NCBI RefSeq assembly: GCF_000813005.1
Contig: NZ_JSYP01000009.1
Location: 124,001-188,000 of the forward strand
Source: Flavobacterium sp. KMS
GTDB taxonomy: Bacteria > Bacteroidota > Bacteroidia > Flavobacteriales > Flavobacteriaceae
Direction: 5' to 3'
DNA: 64,000 nucleotides
In this document: piece after piece, positions 54,520 to 63,056 of the stretch
Numbering within the stretch: position 1 is the stretch's first letter
Layout: every line of letters starts with the position of its first letter
The notes under the pieces: model-generated
The model's input: the letters and a program-made list of their open reading frames with translations, nothing else
The model's database searches: none
What the model was told of the DNA's origin: nothing
Program-made: the position numbers and the translations under genes

Positions 54520-55326
54520 TTAAAGAATCTCGTTTTTATAAAAATTTGTATACGCTTCTGCGAATGCATCTTTTGCGGCGAAAGGTAAAAAAGGTTTTCC
54601 CGAAGATTCTATAAATTTTGTTAAACTTGAAGATAGGTTATTTGAAGCTATAATTACTCCATCAGAATGAAGAATACTTGCCTTTAAAATATTCTCATAA
54701 TTTGGAATCTCTAAGTCTGAAACAGCTTCATGTGGAATACCATCAAACTTTACCTTCTTAATCATTTCAGGGTCTAATGTTTCATCAAACGATTGCGTAT
54801 AAACAGACGTTACAATCTTGGTTTCAGAAAATAACGCTTCATGTTTATAATAATGTTTCATATAAATAGGCAACATTGCTGCCATCCATCCATGTACATG
54901 AATAATATCTGGAACCCAGTTTAATTTCTTAACGGTTTCAACAACTCCTTTTGCAAAGAAAATTGCTCGTTCGTCATTATCTGGATACATCACGCCTTCT
55001 TCATCGGCAAAGGTTGCTTTCCTTTTAAAATACTCATCGTTATCTATAAAGTAAACCTGAATTCTCTCCTTTGGGATAGATGCTACCTTAATAATCAATG
55101 GCATATCTAAGTCGTTCACTACCAAATTCATGCCTGAAAGCCTGATTACTTCGTGCAACTGGTGTCTTCTTTCATTGATATTCCCATATCTTGGCATGAA
55201 AATTCTTATCTGTCCGCCTTGATCATTAATCATTTTTGGCACATCATAAGACATTAAAGAAACCTCATTTTCAGCCAAATAAGGCACGACTTCAGATGAT
55301 ACATACAATATCCTCTTATCTTTCAT
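54520..55326 (-). CDS. short glycogen/starch synthase-like protein (GT5 N-terminal half)
   Basis: A 268-residue protein that matches only the N-terminal Rossmann half of GT5 glycogen synthases: ILYVSSEVVPYLAENEVSLMSYDVPKMI, IRIFMPRYGNINERRHQL, IQVYFIDNDEYF, DIIHVHGWMAAMLPIYMKHYY, KIVTSVYTQSFDE. Full enzymes of about 480 residues have a second half with the ADP-glucose and catalytic Glu motifs; that half is absent and the frame ends cleanly. The usual KTGGLADV nucleotide loop near the N-terminus reads AENEVSLMSYDV, so glucose transfer by this chain alone is doubtful. First gene of the GT5-DUF4270-glmS unit. The promoter box TAATTTTG at 55365-55372 is 39 bases upstream. panC diverges. Confidence 0.88.
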   Translation of the reverse strand: MKDKRILYVSSEVVPYLAENEVSLMSYDVPKMINDQGGQIRIFMPRYGNINERRHQLHEVIRLSGMNLVVNDLDMPLIIKVASIPKERIQVYFIDNDEYFKRKATFADEEGVMYPDNDERAIFFAKGVVETVKKLNWVPDIIHVHGWMAAMLPIYMKHYYKHEALFSETKIVTSVYTQSFDETLDPEMIKKVKFDGIPHEAVSDLEIPNYENILKASILHSDGVIIASNNLSSSLTKFIESSGKPFLPFAAKDAFAEAYTNFYKNEIL

Positions 55327-55364
55327 AATAGTAATTTGCTTAATTTTTGGTAATAAAAACGATG

Positions 55365-55372
55365 CAAAATTA
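55365..55372 (-). promoter_or_regulatory. -7 box TAATTTTG for the GT5-DUF4270-glmS unit
   Basis: TAATTTTG followed by C on the minus strand, 39 bases before the ATG at 55326. Confidence 0.55.
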
Positions 55373-55403
55373 CAAAATTTTATGCAGTTATTAACTAATA
55401 TAT

Positions 55404-55411
55404 TATGTTTG
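55404..55411 (+). promoter_or_regulatory. -7 box TATGTTTG for panC; fixes its start
   Basis: TATGTTTG followed by C. It overlaps the first ATG of the long frame (55405), so translation must begin at 55435. Confidence 0.6.
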
Positions 55412-55434
55412 CACTAAATTTTAATAATACCACC

Positions 55435-56283
55435 ATGCATATTTTCTACGGTAAAGTTGCTTTAATAGCTTATTTAAAAACTATTAAAACCGAAAATTCG
55501 AGTGTTGGTTTCGTACCAACCATGGGCGCTTTACACCAAGGTCACCTAGCATTAATGCAACGATCATTGAACGAAAATGATGACACAGTTGTAAGTATTT
55601 TTGTAAATCCAACACAGTTTAACAACCAAGAAGATTTAGCAAAATACCCCCGAACTCTAGACGAAGATGTAAAAAAAATGCGCACATTAAGCGATAAAAT
55701 AATTTTATACGCTCCAACTGTCGAAGATATTTACGAAGGTCATACTGTTTCTCAATCCTTTGATTTCGACGGATTAGAAAACCAAATGGAGGGAAAATTC
55801 AGGCCTGGGCATTTTAATGGCGTAGGTACAATTGTAAAACGTTTATTCGAGATAATCACTCCTACAAACGCTTATTTTGGAGAAAAAGATTTCCAGCAAT
55901 TACAAATTGTAAAGAAAATGGTCGAAAAGAACCATTTACCTGTAAATGTAGTTGGTTGCCCTATTTTTAGAGAATCAAACCAATTAGCAATGAGTTCCAG
56001 AAACGAACGTTTAACACCCGATGAACGTCAGGAAGCAGCTATAATTTACAAAACCTTAACTGAAGCAAAAGAAATATTTCAGACTAAAAGTCCCAAAGAA
56101 ACAATTGAATTTGTAGAAAATTCCTTCAAAGACAATGATAAGTTTGAATTAGAATATTTCGTAATTGCCGATGAATCTACATTATTACCTATAGAACACA
56201 AAAATAAAGACAAAAATTACCGCGCATTTATAGCAGTATTTGTTAATTCTATTAGGTTGATTGACACTATTTCATTAAATTAA
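55435..56283 (+). CDS. panC: pantothenate synthetase (pantoate-beta-alanine ligase)
   Basis: PanC joins pantoate and beta-alanine using ATP to make pantothenate, the precursor of coenzyme A. The 282-residue nucleotidyltransferase-fold enzyme has [17 protein letters not shown] with the HxGH pair at 34-37, [40 protein letters not shown] and the ATP motif MSSRNERL. I start at 55435 (MHIFYGK) because the upstream promoter box overlaps the ATG at 55405. panD follows after 14 bases, so the two steps that make pantothenate from aspartate and pantoate are one operon. Confidence 0.97.
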   Translation: MHIFYGKVALIAYLKTIKTENSSVGFVPTMGALHQGHLALMQRSLNENDDTVVSIFVNPTQFNNQEDLAKYPRTLDEDVKKMRTLSDKIILYAPTVEDIYEGHTVSQSFDFDGLENQMEGKFRPGHFNGVGTIVKRLFEIITPTNAYFGEKDFQQLQIVKKMVEKNHLPVNVVGCPIFRESNQLAMSSRNERLTPDERQEAAIIYKTLTEAKEIFQTKSPKETIEFVENSFKDNDKFELEYFVIADESTLLPIEHKNKDKNYRAFIAVFVNSIRLIDTISLN

Positions 56284-56297
56284 TTTACTTTTGTAGC

Positions 56298-56648
56298 ATG
56301 CAAATTCAAGTAGTAAAATCAAAAATACACCGTGTAAAAGTAACTGGAGCCGATCTTAATTATATTGGCAGCATTACTATTGACGAAGCCTTACTAGACG
56401 CCTCAAATATTATTGAAGGTGAAAAAGTAGCAATTGTAAACATCAATAATGGCGAACGTTTTGAAACGTATGCTATTAAAGGAGAACGAAATTCGGGCGA
56501 AATAACCCTAAATGGTCCTGCAGCAAGAAAAGTACAAAAAGATGATATCATCATAATCATTTCTTACGCAACATTGGAGTTTGAAGAAGCCAAAACCTTC
56601 AAACCATGGATCGTTTTCCCAAATGAAAATGACAATTCGTTGACATAA
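56298..56648 (+). CDS. panD: aspartate 1-decarboxylase
   Basis: PanD makes beta-alanine from aspartate with a pyruvoyl cofactor created by self-cleavage. The 116-residue proenzyme shows [21 protein letters not shown], with the Gly24-Ser25 cleavage site. It also has [32 protein letters not shown] and IIISYA near the C-terminus. Length is normal. Cotranscribed with panC (14-base gap). A terminator follows at 56673-56709. Confidence 0.97.
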   Translation: MQIQVVKSKIHRVKVTGADLNYIGSITIDEALLDASNIIEGEKVAIVNINNGERFETYAIKGERNSGEITLNGPAARKVQKDDIIIIISYATLEFEEAKTFKPWIVFPNENDNSLT

Positions 56649-56672
56649 ATCCATTTCTTAACAAATAAAATC

Positions 56673-56709
56673 ATCCTTTTTCAAAGTTAAAATTTGTAAA
56701 AGGATTTTT
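56673..56709 (+). terminator. intrinsic terminator after panD
   Basis: ATCCTTTTtCAAA pairs with TTTGtAAAAGGAT (one mismatch) and is followed by TTTT. Confidence 0.75.
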
Positions 56710-56838
56710 GTCGTATCTATAAGCCAACTAATCAACATTGCTTTGCCAATTTGCAATTAACAAGTATTAAATAAGAAAAATAAAGTACTATATTGCTACT
56801 CTATTTTAACAATCTTAAAATTTCAGAAATCCCAAATT

Positions 56839-57990
56839 ATGAAAAAAGTTTACCTACTACTTCTTTTTATTTCAATTACAGCTTTTTCTCAAAGAAAAAC
56901 AGAAACAATTAATTCAACATCATTAGAAGAAACAAGAACCATTACTGTAGAATTACCTGCTTCTTACGAAAATAATAAAACCAGAAATTACCCAGTTCTT
57001 TATTTATTCGATGGAGAATATCTTCTTGATCCATTTAGTGGTGCTTTAAAATATGGTACCTATTGGGATGATTTACCAGAAGTTATTATTGTAGCTATTC
57101 ATCAAAATAAAAATGATGAACGCGAAGACGATTCTACCTTCGACGGAATTAATGGTTTACCTTTTGAAAAAGGAGCTAAATTTTTCGAATTTGTCGCGGG
57201 AGAAGTAATCCCTTTAGTGGAAAGAAAATACCGCACAGCCCCGTTCCGAATTATTGCAGGTCATGGTGTAACTGCAGGTTATTTGAATTTTTTCTTGTAT
57301 AAAGAAGTTCCTATATTTAATGCATACATCTCTATGAGTCCAGAATTGGCAACTCAAATGGAAGTGCGTGTTCCTGAAAAATTTGCTAAATTAAAAACAC
57401 CTTTATTTTATTATCTATCGGCTGCCGATGGAGATGTTAAAAAGACAAAAGAACCTATTCAAAAACTAGATCAAAACATTAAAATAGCAAACAATCCTTT
57501 AATAAATTACAAATACGATTTATTTAAAAATACGACTTATTATTCAGTGGTTTTATACTCGATTCCAAATGCTTTAAATCAAATTTTTGATGCATACAAA
57601 CCTATAAATTTAGCTGAGTATAATGACAAAATAGTCATTCTTAAATCTGGTTATGTTGATTATCTAAGAAATAAATACGATATCATCACAAAAACATTAG
57701 GTGTAGAAATGCCTGTTCGAATGAATGATTATATAGCAGTAGAAACCGCTATATTAAAAAACAATGCTTACGACGAATTGGGTATATTAGCCGAAATCGC
57801 CAATACAAGCTATCCTAAAGCAATGCTAGGCGAATATGAATTAGGATTGATGTATGAAAAAATGGGTGATGCAAAAAGAGCTTCAAAAAAATACCAAAAT
57901 GCTTCCCAAATGGAACCTATTGGTAAATTAAACAAAGACTTGATGTATGACAAAATAGATGAAATGAACGGTCTTATTAAAAAGAAATAA
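56839..57990 (+). CDS. esterase-fold exported protein without nucleophile serine
   Basis: A 383-residue exported protein. A signal peptide (1-17, ending AFSQ) is followed by an alpha/beta-hydrolase fold of the Esterase-D/Fes type (about 25-255): TRTITVELPASYENNK, YPVLYLFDGEYLLDPFSG, VIIVAIHQNKNDERE. The nucleophile elbow, normally GHSxGG, reads AGHGVTAGY (141-148), so the catalytic serine is Gly143. Unless another residue has taken over, this is a pseudo-enzyme. The last ~65 residues (NTSYPKAMLGEYELGLMYEKMGDAKRASKKYQ) look like a TPR pair, suggesting a binding role. The stop codon overlaps the radA start by one base (TAATG), so the two are cotranscribed. Confidence 0.85.
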   Translation: MKKVYLLLLFISITAFSQRKTETINSTSLEETRTITVELPASYENNKTRNYPVLYLFDGEYLLDPFSGALKYGTYWDDLPEVIIVAIHQNKNDEREDDSTFDGINGLPFEKGAKFFEFVAGEVIPLVERKYRTAPFRIIAGHGVTAGYLNFFLYKEVPIFNAYISMSPELATQMEVRVPEKFAKLKTPLFYYLSAADGDVKKTKEPIQKLDQNIKIANNPLINYKYDLFKNTTYYSVVLYSIPNALNQIFDAYKPINLAEYNDKIVILKSGYVDYLRNKYDIITKTLGVEMPVRMNDYIAVETAILKNNAYDELGILAEIANTSYPKAMLGEYELGLMYEKMGDAKRASKKYQNASQMEPIGKLNKDLMYDKIDEMNGLIKKK

Positions 57991-59351
57991 TGTCAAAAGT
58001 TAAAACAACATTTTTTTGCCAGAATTGTGGCGCCCAATATTCCAAATGGCAAGGGCAATGTAATTCGTGCAAAGAATGGAATACCATAGCCGAGGAAATT
58101 ATCCAAAAACAAGAAAAAGTTGCTTGGAAGAGCGAACCTACACCTAGTGGCAAGGCTCCTCGCCCTTTACGAATAAACGAAATAGATTCGACTCAGGAAG
58201 TTCGTATGGACACAACTGACGGCGAATTAAACCGTGTTCTTGGTGGTGGTATTGTTCCTGGTTCATTAACTCTTTTAGGAGGAGAACCCGGAATTGGAAA
58301 AAGTACACTTTTGCTTCAAGTTTCATTACAACTACCTTATAAAACTCTTTACGTTTCGGGAGAAGAAAGCCAGAAACAAATAAAAATGCGTGCCGAAAGA
58401 ATCACGCCAAATGGTGACAATTGCTACATTCTTACCGAAACCAAAACCCAGAATATCTTCAAACAAATTGAAGCTATTCAGCCCGAGATAGTAATTATCG
58501 ATTCTATCCAAACGCTTCATACGGATTATATCGAATCAACAGCCGGAAGTATCTCTCAAATTAGAGAAACTACTGCTGAGTTAATCAAGTTTGCCAAAGA
58601 AACCAATATTCCTGTTATCCTGATTGGGCATATTACCAAAGACGGAAACATAGCAGGTCCTAAGATTTTGGAACACATGGTCGATACGGTTTTACAATTT
58701 GAAGGAGACAGAAATCATGTATATCGTATTTTACGATCACTTAAAAACCGTTTTGGATCTACTGCCGAATTAGGAATTTACGAAATGCTGGGAAGTGGTT
58801 TAAGAGAAGTAAGTAATCCGTCCGAAATATTAATTTCGCACAAAGACGAAGAATTATCAGGAACAGCAATTGCTTCGACACTTGAAGGAATGCGTCCGTT
58901 AATGATCGAGATACAATCCTTAGTAAGTACCGCTGTTTATGGAACACCTCAACGAAGCACTACAGGATATAATGCCAAAAGATTAAACATGATTTTGGCT
59001 GTTTTAGAAAAAAGAGCAGGATTTCGCTTGGGAGCAAAAGATGTATTCCTGAATGTAACTGGAGGGATTTCTGTAGATGATCCTGCAATAGACCTTGCTG
59101 TCGTTGCAGCTATTTTATCCTCAAATGAAGATATTCCAGTAACTAAAGGTTTTTGTTTTGCAGGAGAAGTTGGTTTATCAGGTGAAATTCGTCCTGTAAA
59201 CCGAGTTGACCAACGCATACAAGAAGCAGAAAAATTAGGATTTTCGACTATTTTTGTATCTAAGTACAATAAAATTGCATTAAAAAATACAGGAATAAAA
59301 ATTGAGCTTGTTGCTAAAATCGAAGATGTAGCCAGTATTCTTTTTGGTTAA
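57990..59351 (+). CDS. radA: DNA repair protein RadA
   Basis: RadA is a RecA-like ATPase and DnaB-type helicase that processes recombination intermediates. The 453-residue protein has the N-terminal zinc finger with Cys10, Cys13, Cys24 and Cys27 (FFCQNCGAQYSKWQGQCNSC), the P-loop GEPGIGKS at 98-105, Walker B VIIDSIQTL, the family motif KNRFG (LKNRFGSTAELGIYEM), and a Lon-like C-terminal domain (NVTGGISVDDPAIDLAVVAAILSS, FAGEVGLSGEIRPV). Length is normal. Translationally coupled to the esterase-like gene upstream. A strong terminator shared with the converging lipoprotein gene follows. Confidence 0.97.
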   Translation: MSKVKTTFFCQNCGAQYSKWQGQCNSCKEWNTIAEEIIQKQEKVAWKSEPTPSGKAPRPLRINEIDSTQEVRMDTTDGELNRVLGGGIVPGSLTLLGGEPGIGKSTLLLQVSLQLPYKTLYVSGEESQKQIKMRAERITPNGDNCYILTETKTQNIFKQIEAIQPEIVIIDSIQTLHTDYIESTAGSISQIRETTAELIKFAKETNIPVILIGHITKDGNIAGPKILEHMVDTVLQFEGDRNHVYRILRSLKNRFGSTAELGIYEMLGSGLREVSNPSEILISHKDEELSGTAIASTLEGMRPLMIEIQSLVSTAVYGTPQRSTTGYNAKRLNMILAVLEKRAGFRLGAKDVFLNVTGGISVDDPAIDLAVVAAILSSNEDIPVTKGFCFAGEVGLSGEIRPVNRVDQRIQEAEKLGFSTIFVSKYNKIALKNTGIKIELVAKIEDVASILFG

Positions 59352-59369
59352 TCCAACAATTTATATTTT

Positions 59370-59419
59370 AAAAATCTCGCTCAGAACCTTAATTTAATAA
59401 GATTTTGAGCGAGATTTTT
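59370..59419. terminator. bidirectional terminator between radA and the lipoprotein gene
   Basis: AAAAATCTCGCTCA (59370-59383) pairs with TGAGCGAGATTTTT (59406-59419) across a 22-base loop, between converging genes. Confidence 0.88.
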
Positions 59420-59433
59420 TTATAAAGCAATTA

Positions 59434-59922
59434 CTAAAATTTTGGTGCACTAAAACTTCCCTCGGTAATTGTAAATGTTTTTCCATCTCTTGATCCAGAA
59501 AAACTAAATGTCCCTGCGATTTTTTTATCACTTTTCTCCGTAATATTCACAGTTCCTGATGTTGCACTAATATTATTTATTTCAGGTTTAAAACTAAAAT
59601 TTACTTGGTAGGTAGTTGTAAGATTTGACAAATCATATACAATTGGATGACTTCCTGTTGTAAAATCCAAAGGCAGCCATATAGAAATACTTTTAAAAGT
59701 ATCATCAATTCCCTCATACCCCATTATATTTATGCTTCCTGAAGTAATTATAGCAGGATTAAAATTATAAGCAACCCCATTATATTTAAATTTAATATAC
59801 CCTTCTGCACTAGTACTTTCCTCTACATTGTCTTCTGATGAATTGTCACTGCTGCAAGAAGATGATACTACTAGTGAAAAGATGGCAACAGCCATAAACA
59901 TAAATTTCTTTAAAGTTTTCAT
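59434..59922 (-). CDS. small lipoprotein of unknown function, 162 aa
   Basis: A 162-residue lipoprotein: signal MKTLKKFMFMAVAIFSLVVSSSC with the acceptor Cys at 23, then SSDNSSEDNVEES, a Ser/Asp/Glu-rich linker resembling the surface-export signal of Bacteroidota lipoproteins. The mature part is all-beta, about 120 residues (GYIKFKYNGVAYNFNPAIITSG, ISGTVNI-type strands, KIAGTFSFSGSRDGKTFTITEGSF). It resembles the small calycin-like or DUF6252-type lipoproteins common in Flavobacterium, but I cannot assign it firmly. A TATATTTG box at 59953-59960 is 31 bases upstream. Single gene. Confidence 0.85.
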   Translation of the reverse strand: MKTLKKFMFMAVAIFSLVVSSSCSSDNSSEDNVEESTSAEGYIKFKYNGVAYNFNPAIITSGSINIMGYEGIDDTFKSISIWLPLDFTTGSHPIVYDLSNLTTTYQVNFSFKPEINNISATSGTVNITEKSDKKIAGTFSFSGSRDGKTFTITEGSFSAPKF

Positions 59923-59952
59923 TTAAACTGATTTTAATTATTAATAATTCTG

Positions 59953-59960
59953 CAAATATA
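59953..59960 (-). promoter_or_regulatory. -7 box TATATTTG for the 59434-59922 lipoprotein
   Basis: TATATTTG followed by C on the minus strand, 31 bases before the ATG. Confidence 0.55.
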
Positions 59961-60146
59961 TAAGATTTGTACTATGAAAAATGCATTATTTAAAAAACTG
60001 CAAAATTGAATCAAAATATACATACTGAATAAGAAAACTTTTGCGTCAACTTTTCCAATTCTTTAATGGATTTTTATTTTCTTTATAGACTGATAATTCT
60101 AATTCAGATAATAGAAGCCGAATTATTTCAAATAGCAATTCAATTT

Positions 60147-62111
60147 ATGAAGTTTCCAAAACAAAAAATATTCAAAGCATTTCTAATACTTGCATTAGTT
60201 TTAGTGGTACTTTTTTTAGGATTTTACTTTTTTAGAGATGCCCTTTTGCATAAAGCTATAGCGAAGGTCTCCGATAAAATGAACAAAGAATACAACAGTA
60301 CGTTTTCGGTAAAAACCGCTTCTTTTGATGGGCTTTCGGGGATAAAACTAACCAATGTAATCTTGGTACCAAAAAATGCAGATACGCTTTGTAATATTCA
60401 CAATATAGAAACTAGTATTAGTTTATCGCATTTATTGGTGGGAGATATCCAGATTGGAACTTTAAAAATAGACAGAGGCTTTATACAATTAGTAAAAAAG
60501 GGAAATATCAAGAACTTTGATGCATTCTTAAAAAAAGACAGTACCAATACTTCTAAAAACGAAAAAAGAGAATATGCAGCGTATGCCTATAGAATAATAT
60601 CTAAATTATTAAATCTTGTTCCTACCGATATGAAGCTGGAAAATTTAATTTTTAAGATTGATGATAATGGTAAGAAAGCACAAATTGCAATAAATAAATT
60701 AGTTTTAGTCGATAAAGAACTCGAGACCAATTTACATGTTCAAACTAATACATTTGACCAACGCTGGAACATAAAAGGATTTGCTGACCCAAGGAATAAA
60801 AAAGCCGATATCCGCTTTTTTAATCTTGACACAGGAGCAATAAGAGTACCTTACATTGATGACCGCTTTAATATGCTAGCTAGTTTTGACTCTATACGAT
60901 TGAATATTGAGAACATTAAAAAAGACGGAAGCGAACTTCATATTGATGGTTATTCCTCTATCACAAATTTAAAAATTAACCATGCCAGAATTGCTAGCAA
61001 AGATGTTGTTATAAAAAATGCCCGTTTTGATTATCGTTTCCTATTGGGTTCTGATTTTATTTCGATAGATAGCACATCGACCGTTCAGTTGAATAAAATA
61101 AAATTTCATCCTTATGTATCCTATAATACCCAATCGGATACTATTTATACTCTTAAAGTTGCTATTCCTAAAATGAAAGCGCAGGACTTTATTGTTTCAT
61201 TACCAGATGGTTTGTTTACTCATTTTCAAGGCATGGAAGCTACTGGGAATTTCGATTATAAACTTGATTTTAAATTCAACAAAAACAAACCAAACAGCTT
61301 AGTTTTTGATAGTAAACTAAACAAAGAAAACCTTGCTATCACTAAATATGGAGAAGCAAACCTTACCAAATTAAATGGTGAATTTGTATATCGTGCCATT
61401 ATAAAAAATGTACTGCAAAGACCAATTTTAGTAGGTGCTGGGAATCCAAATTATACCCCGATTGAACAAATCTCTCCTTATCTTCAAAAATGTGTTTTAA
61501 CTACCGAAGATCCTTCGTTCTTTTCTCATCGTGGTTTTATTAATGAAGCTTTTAAACAATCGATATTAAAAAACATCCGAACCAAGAAGTTTTCTCGTGG
61601 TGCAAGTACCATAAGTATGCAGCTAATAAAGAATGTTTTCCTTACCCGAGAAAAAACGTTGTCACGCAAACTCGAAGAGATTTTACTGGTTTATATACTC
61701 GAAAATAATCGTGTGGTAAGTAAGCAACGTATGCTCGAAGTATATTTTAATATCATCGAATGGGGACCAAATGTATATGGAATTGGCGAAGCAAGCCGTT
61801 TTTATTTCCAGAAAAGTCCGTCAGATTTAAGTCTTAACGAATGTCTATTTCTGGCTACGATTATTCCAAGTCCAAGAAAGTTTACTTACCAATTTAATGA
61901 CCAGGGAAACTTGAAAGATTACGCTATCAGAAATCAAAAATTCCTAAGTAATATTATGTTGCGTCGCGGTGTTTTAACTTCTGAAGATACTATTAACAGA
62001 TTACCCGTTTACATTTCGGGGAATGCTCGCTCGCTATTGCGAATAAAAGCACCCGATTCTACAGCAGTTCCTGTAGATTCTATGTCTATAGATGATGAGT
62101 TTGATCTTTAA
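60147..62111 (+). CDS. monofunctional GT51 transglycosylase with long N-terminal domain
   Basis: A protein of about 654 residues (from MKFPKQKIFKAF) with one N-terminal membrane span (about 10-29). A 400-residue periplasmic part follows that reads like AsmA-type repetitive beta structure (SVKTASFDGLSGIKLTNVILVPKN, LHIDGYSSITNLKINHARIASKDVVIKNARF). The C-terminal 200 residues are a GT51 peptidoglycan glycosyltransferase: catalytic TTEDPSFFSHRGF, RGASTISMQLIKNVFLTREKTLSRKLEEI, YFNIIEWGPNVYGIGEAS. No transpeptidase domain follows. The frame is open to an ATG at 60066, which would add 27 hydrophobic residues; I prefer 60147 because it gives one normal anchor, but this is not certain. Confidence 0.85.
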   Translation: MKFPKQKIFKAFLILALVLVVLFLGFYFFRDALLHKAIAKVSDKMNKEYNSTFSVKTASFDGLSGIKLTNVILVPKNADTLCNIHNIETSISLSHLLVGDIQIGTLKIDRGFIQLVKKGNIKNFDAFLKKDSTNTSKNEKREYAAYAYRIISKLLNLVPTDMKLENLIFKIDDNGKKAQIAINKLVLVDKELETNLHVQTNTFDQRWNIKGFADPRNKKADIRFFNLDTGAIRVPYIDDRFNMLASFDSIRLNIENIKKDGSELHIDGYSSITNLKINHARIASKDVVIKNARFDYRFLLGSDFISIDSTSTVQLNKIKFHPYVSYNTQSDTIYTLKVAIPKMKAQDFIVSLPDGLFTHFQGMEATGNFDYKLDFKFNKNKPNSLVFDSKLNKENLAITKYGEANLTKLNGEFVYRAIIKNVLQRPILVGAGNPNYTPIEQISPYLQKCVLTTEDPSFFSHRGFINEAFKQSILKNIRTKKFSRGASTISMQLIKNVFLTREKTLSRKLEEILLVYILENNRVVSKQRMLEVYFNIIEWGPNVYGIGEASRFYFQKSPSDLSLNECLFLATIIPSPRKFTYQFNDQGNLKDYAIRNQKFLSNIMLRRGVLTSEDTINRLPVYISGNARSLLRIKAPDSTAVPVDSMSIDDEFDL

Positions 62112-62172
62112 ATCTTTTTAGTAGATACTTCAAGGTTTCGGTAACCTAGCAGCATGATATATATGATCGGTT

Positions 62173-62281
62173 GCTAACGCGAGCGTCTCGCTCGTGAGCA
62201 TGAAATCATTTCGTCCTTAAATAAGTTTACATATTTATACTTGATTTTGATTGTGTTCACGAGCGAGACGCTCGCGTCAGC
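62173..62281. repeat. GC-rich inverted repeat between converging genes
   Basis: Arms 62173-62200 and 62254-62281 match in 26 of 28 positions as inverted copies. Each arm also holds its own hairpin (GAGCG-tct-CGCTC). The sequence is much richer in G+C than its surroundings, which suggests a dispersed REP-like element. It also separates the GT51 gene from the LytTR gene and could stop transcription both ways. Confidence 0.8.
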
Positions 62282-62306
62282 AAAAGTCAAAAATATTTTA
62301 AAATCC

Positions 62307-63056
62307 TTATTTAAAATTCTTCAGAAAATCTTCTTTATATGTTGGGGAAACTTCAATTTCGGCTCCGTCATTTAGCATTATGATTCCGCCTTTATTATAT
62401 GCTTTTACGCAATTCATATTAATGATGTGCGATTTATGAACTCGTATAAATGGTAAGGGTAAAATTTCGGAAAAGTGCTTTAAGAATCGACAAACCATTT
62501 TCTTATTTCCGTTATTTAGGTATAAATCGGTGAAGTTTCCATTGCCTTTTAATCGGACAATTTCTTCCATTTTAACCACTTCAAAACCTTCTAATGTTGG
62601 CAAGATTACTTGTTGCTTTTCGGGTTTGGTTTCATGAAAATTCTCAACGATAATTTTGTTTCTATTAAAAATTTCATTGTTCATAACCTGATGATGCACT
62701 TTGTTTACTGCAACAATTAGTTCTTCGATACTAATGGGTTTTAGCAAATAATAAGCAGCACTTTGGTTTAAAGCCTTTAATGAATATTCGGAAAAAGCCG
62801 TAACAAAAATCGTTTCAAAGTGTAAATCCTTGCACGCTTCGAGAACATCAAAAGCATTCCCAAAAGGCATTTCTACATCCAGAAAAACCAATTGTGGTTG
62901 TAGTTCGTGCAATAACGGGACAGCTTCTTTTATATTCTGTGCTTCGCCAATAACCTCAACTTGCGGACAATATTTACTCAAATAATTTTTGAGTACTTCT
63001 CGTGCTGCAAGTTCGTCTTCGACAATTACACTTTTTATCTTCTGGAAAGTCATCAT
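62307..63056 (-). CDS. LytTR response regulator
   Basis: A 249-residue regulator. The receiver (about 7-125) has KSVIVEDE, phospho-acceptor Asp60 in LVFLDVEMP, Thr in TIFVTAFSEY and Lys in YYLLKPIS; all are canonical. A LytTR DNA-binding domain follows (about 145-245: VVKMEEIVRLKGNGNFTDLYLNNGNKK, FIRVHKSHIINMNCV). It begins with two consecutive ATGs; the first overlaps the kinase stop codon by 4 bases (ATGA) and the second by one. Partner of the LytS-type kinase upstream. Its targets are unknown. Confidence 0.95.
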   Translation of the reverse strand: MMTFQKIKSVIVEDELAAREVLKNYLSKYCPQVEVIGEAQNIKEAVPLLHELQPQLVFLDVEMPFGNAFDVLEACKDLHFETIFVTAFSEYSLKALNQSAAYYLLKPISIEELIVAVNKVHHQVMNNEIFNRNKIIVENFHETKPEKQQVILPTLEGFEVVKMEEIVRLKGNGNFTDLYLNNGNKKMVCRFLKHFSEILPLPFIRVHKSHIINMNCVKAYNKGGIIMLNDGAEIEVSPTYKEDFLKNFK

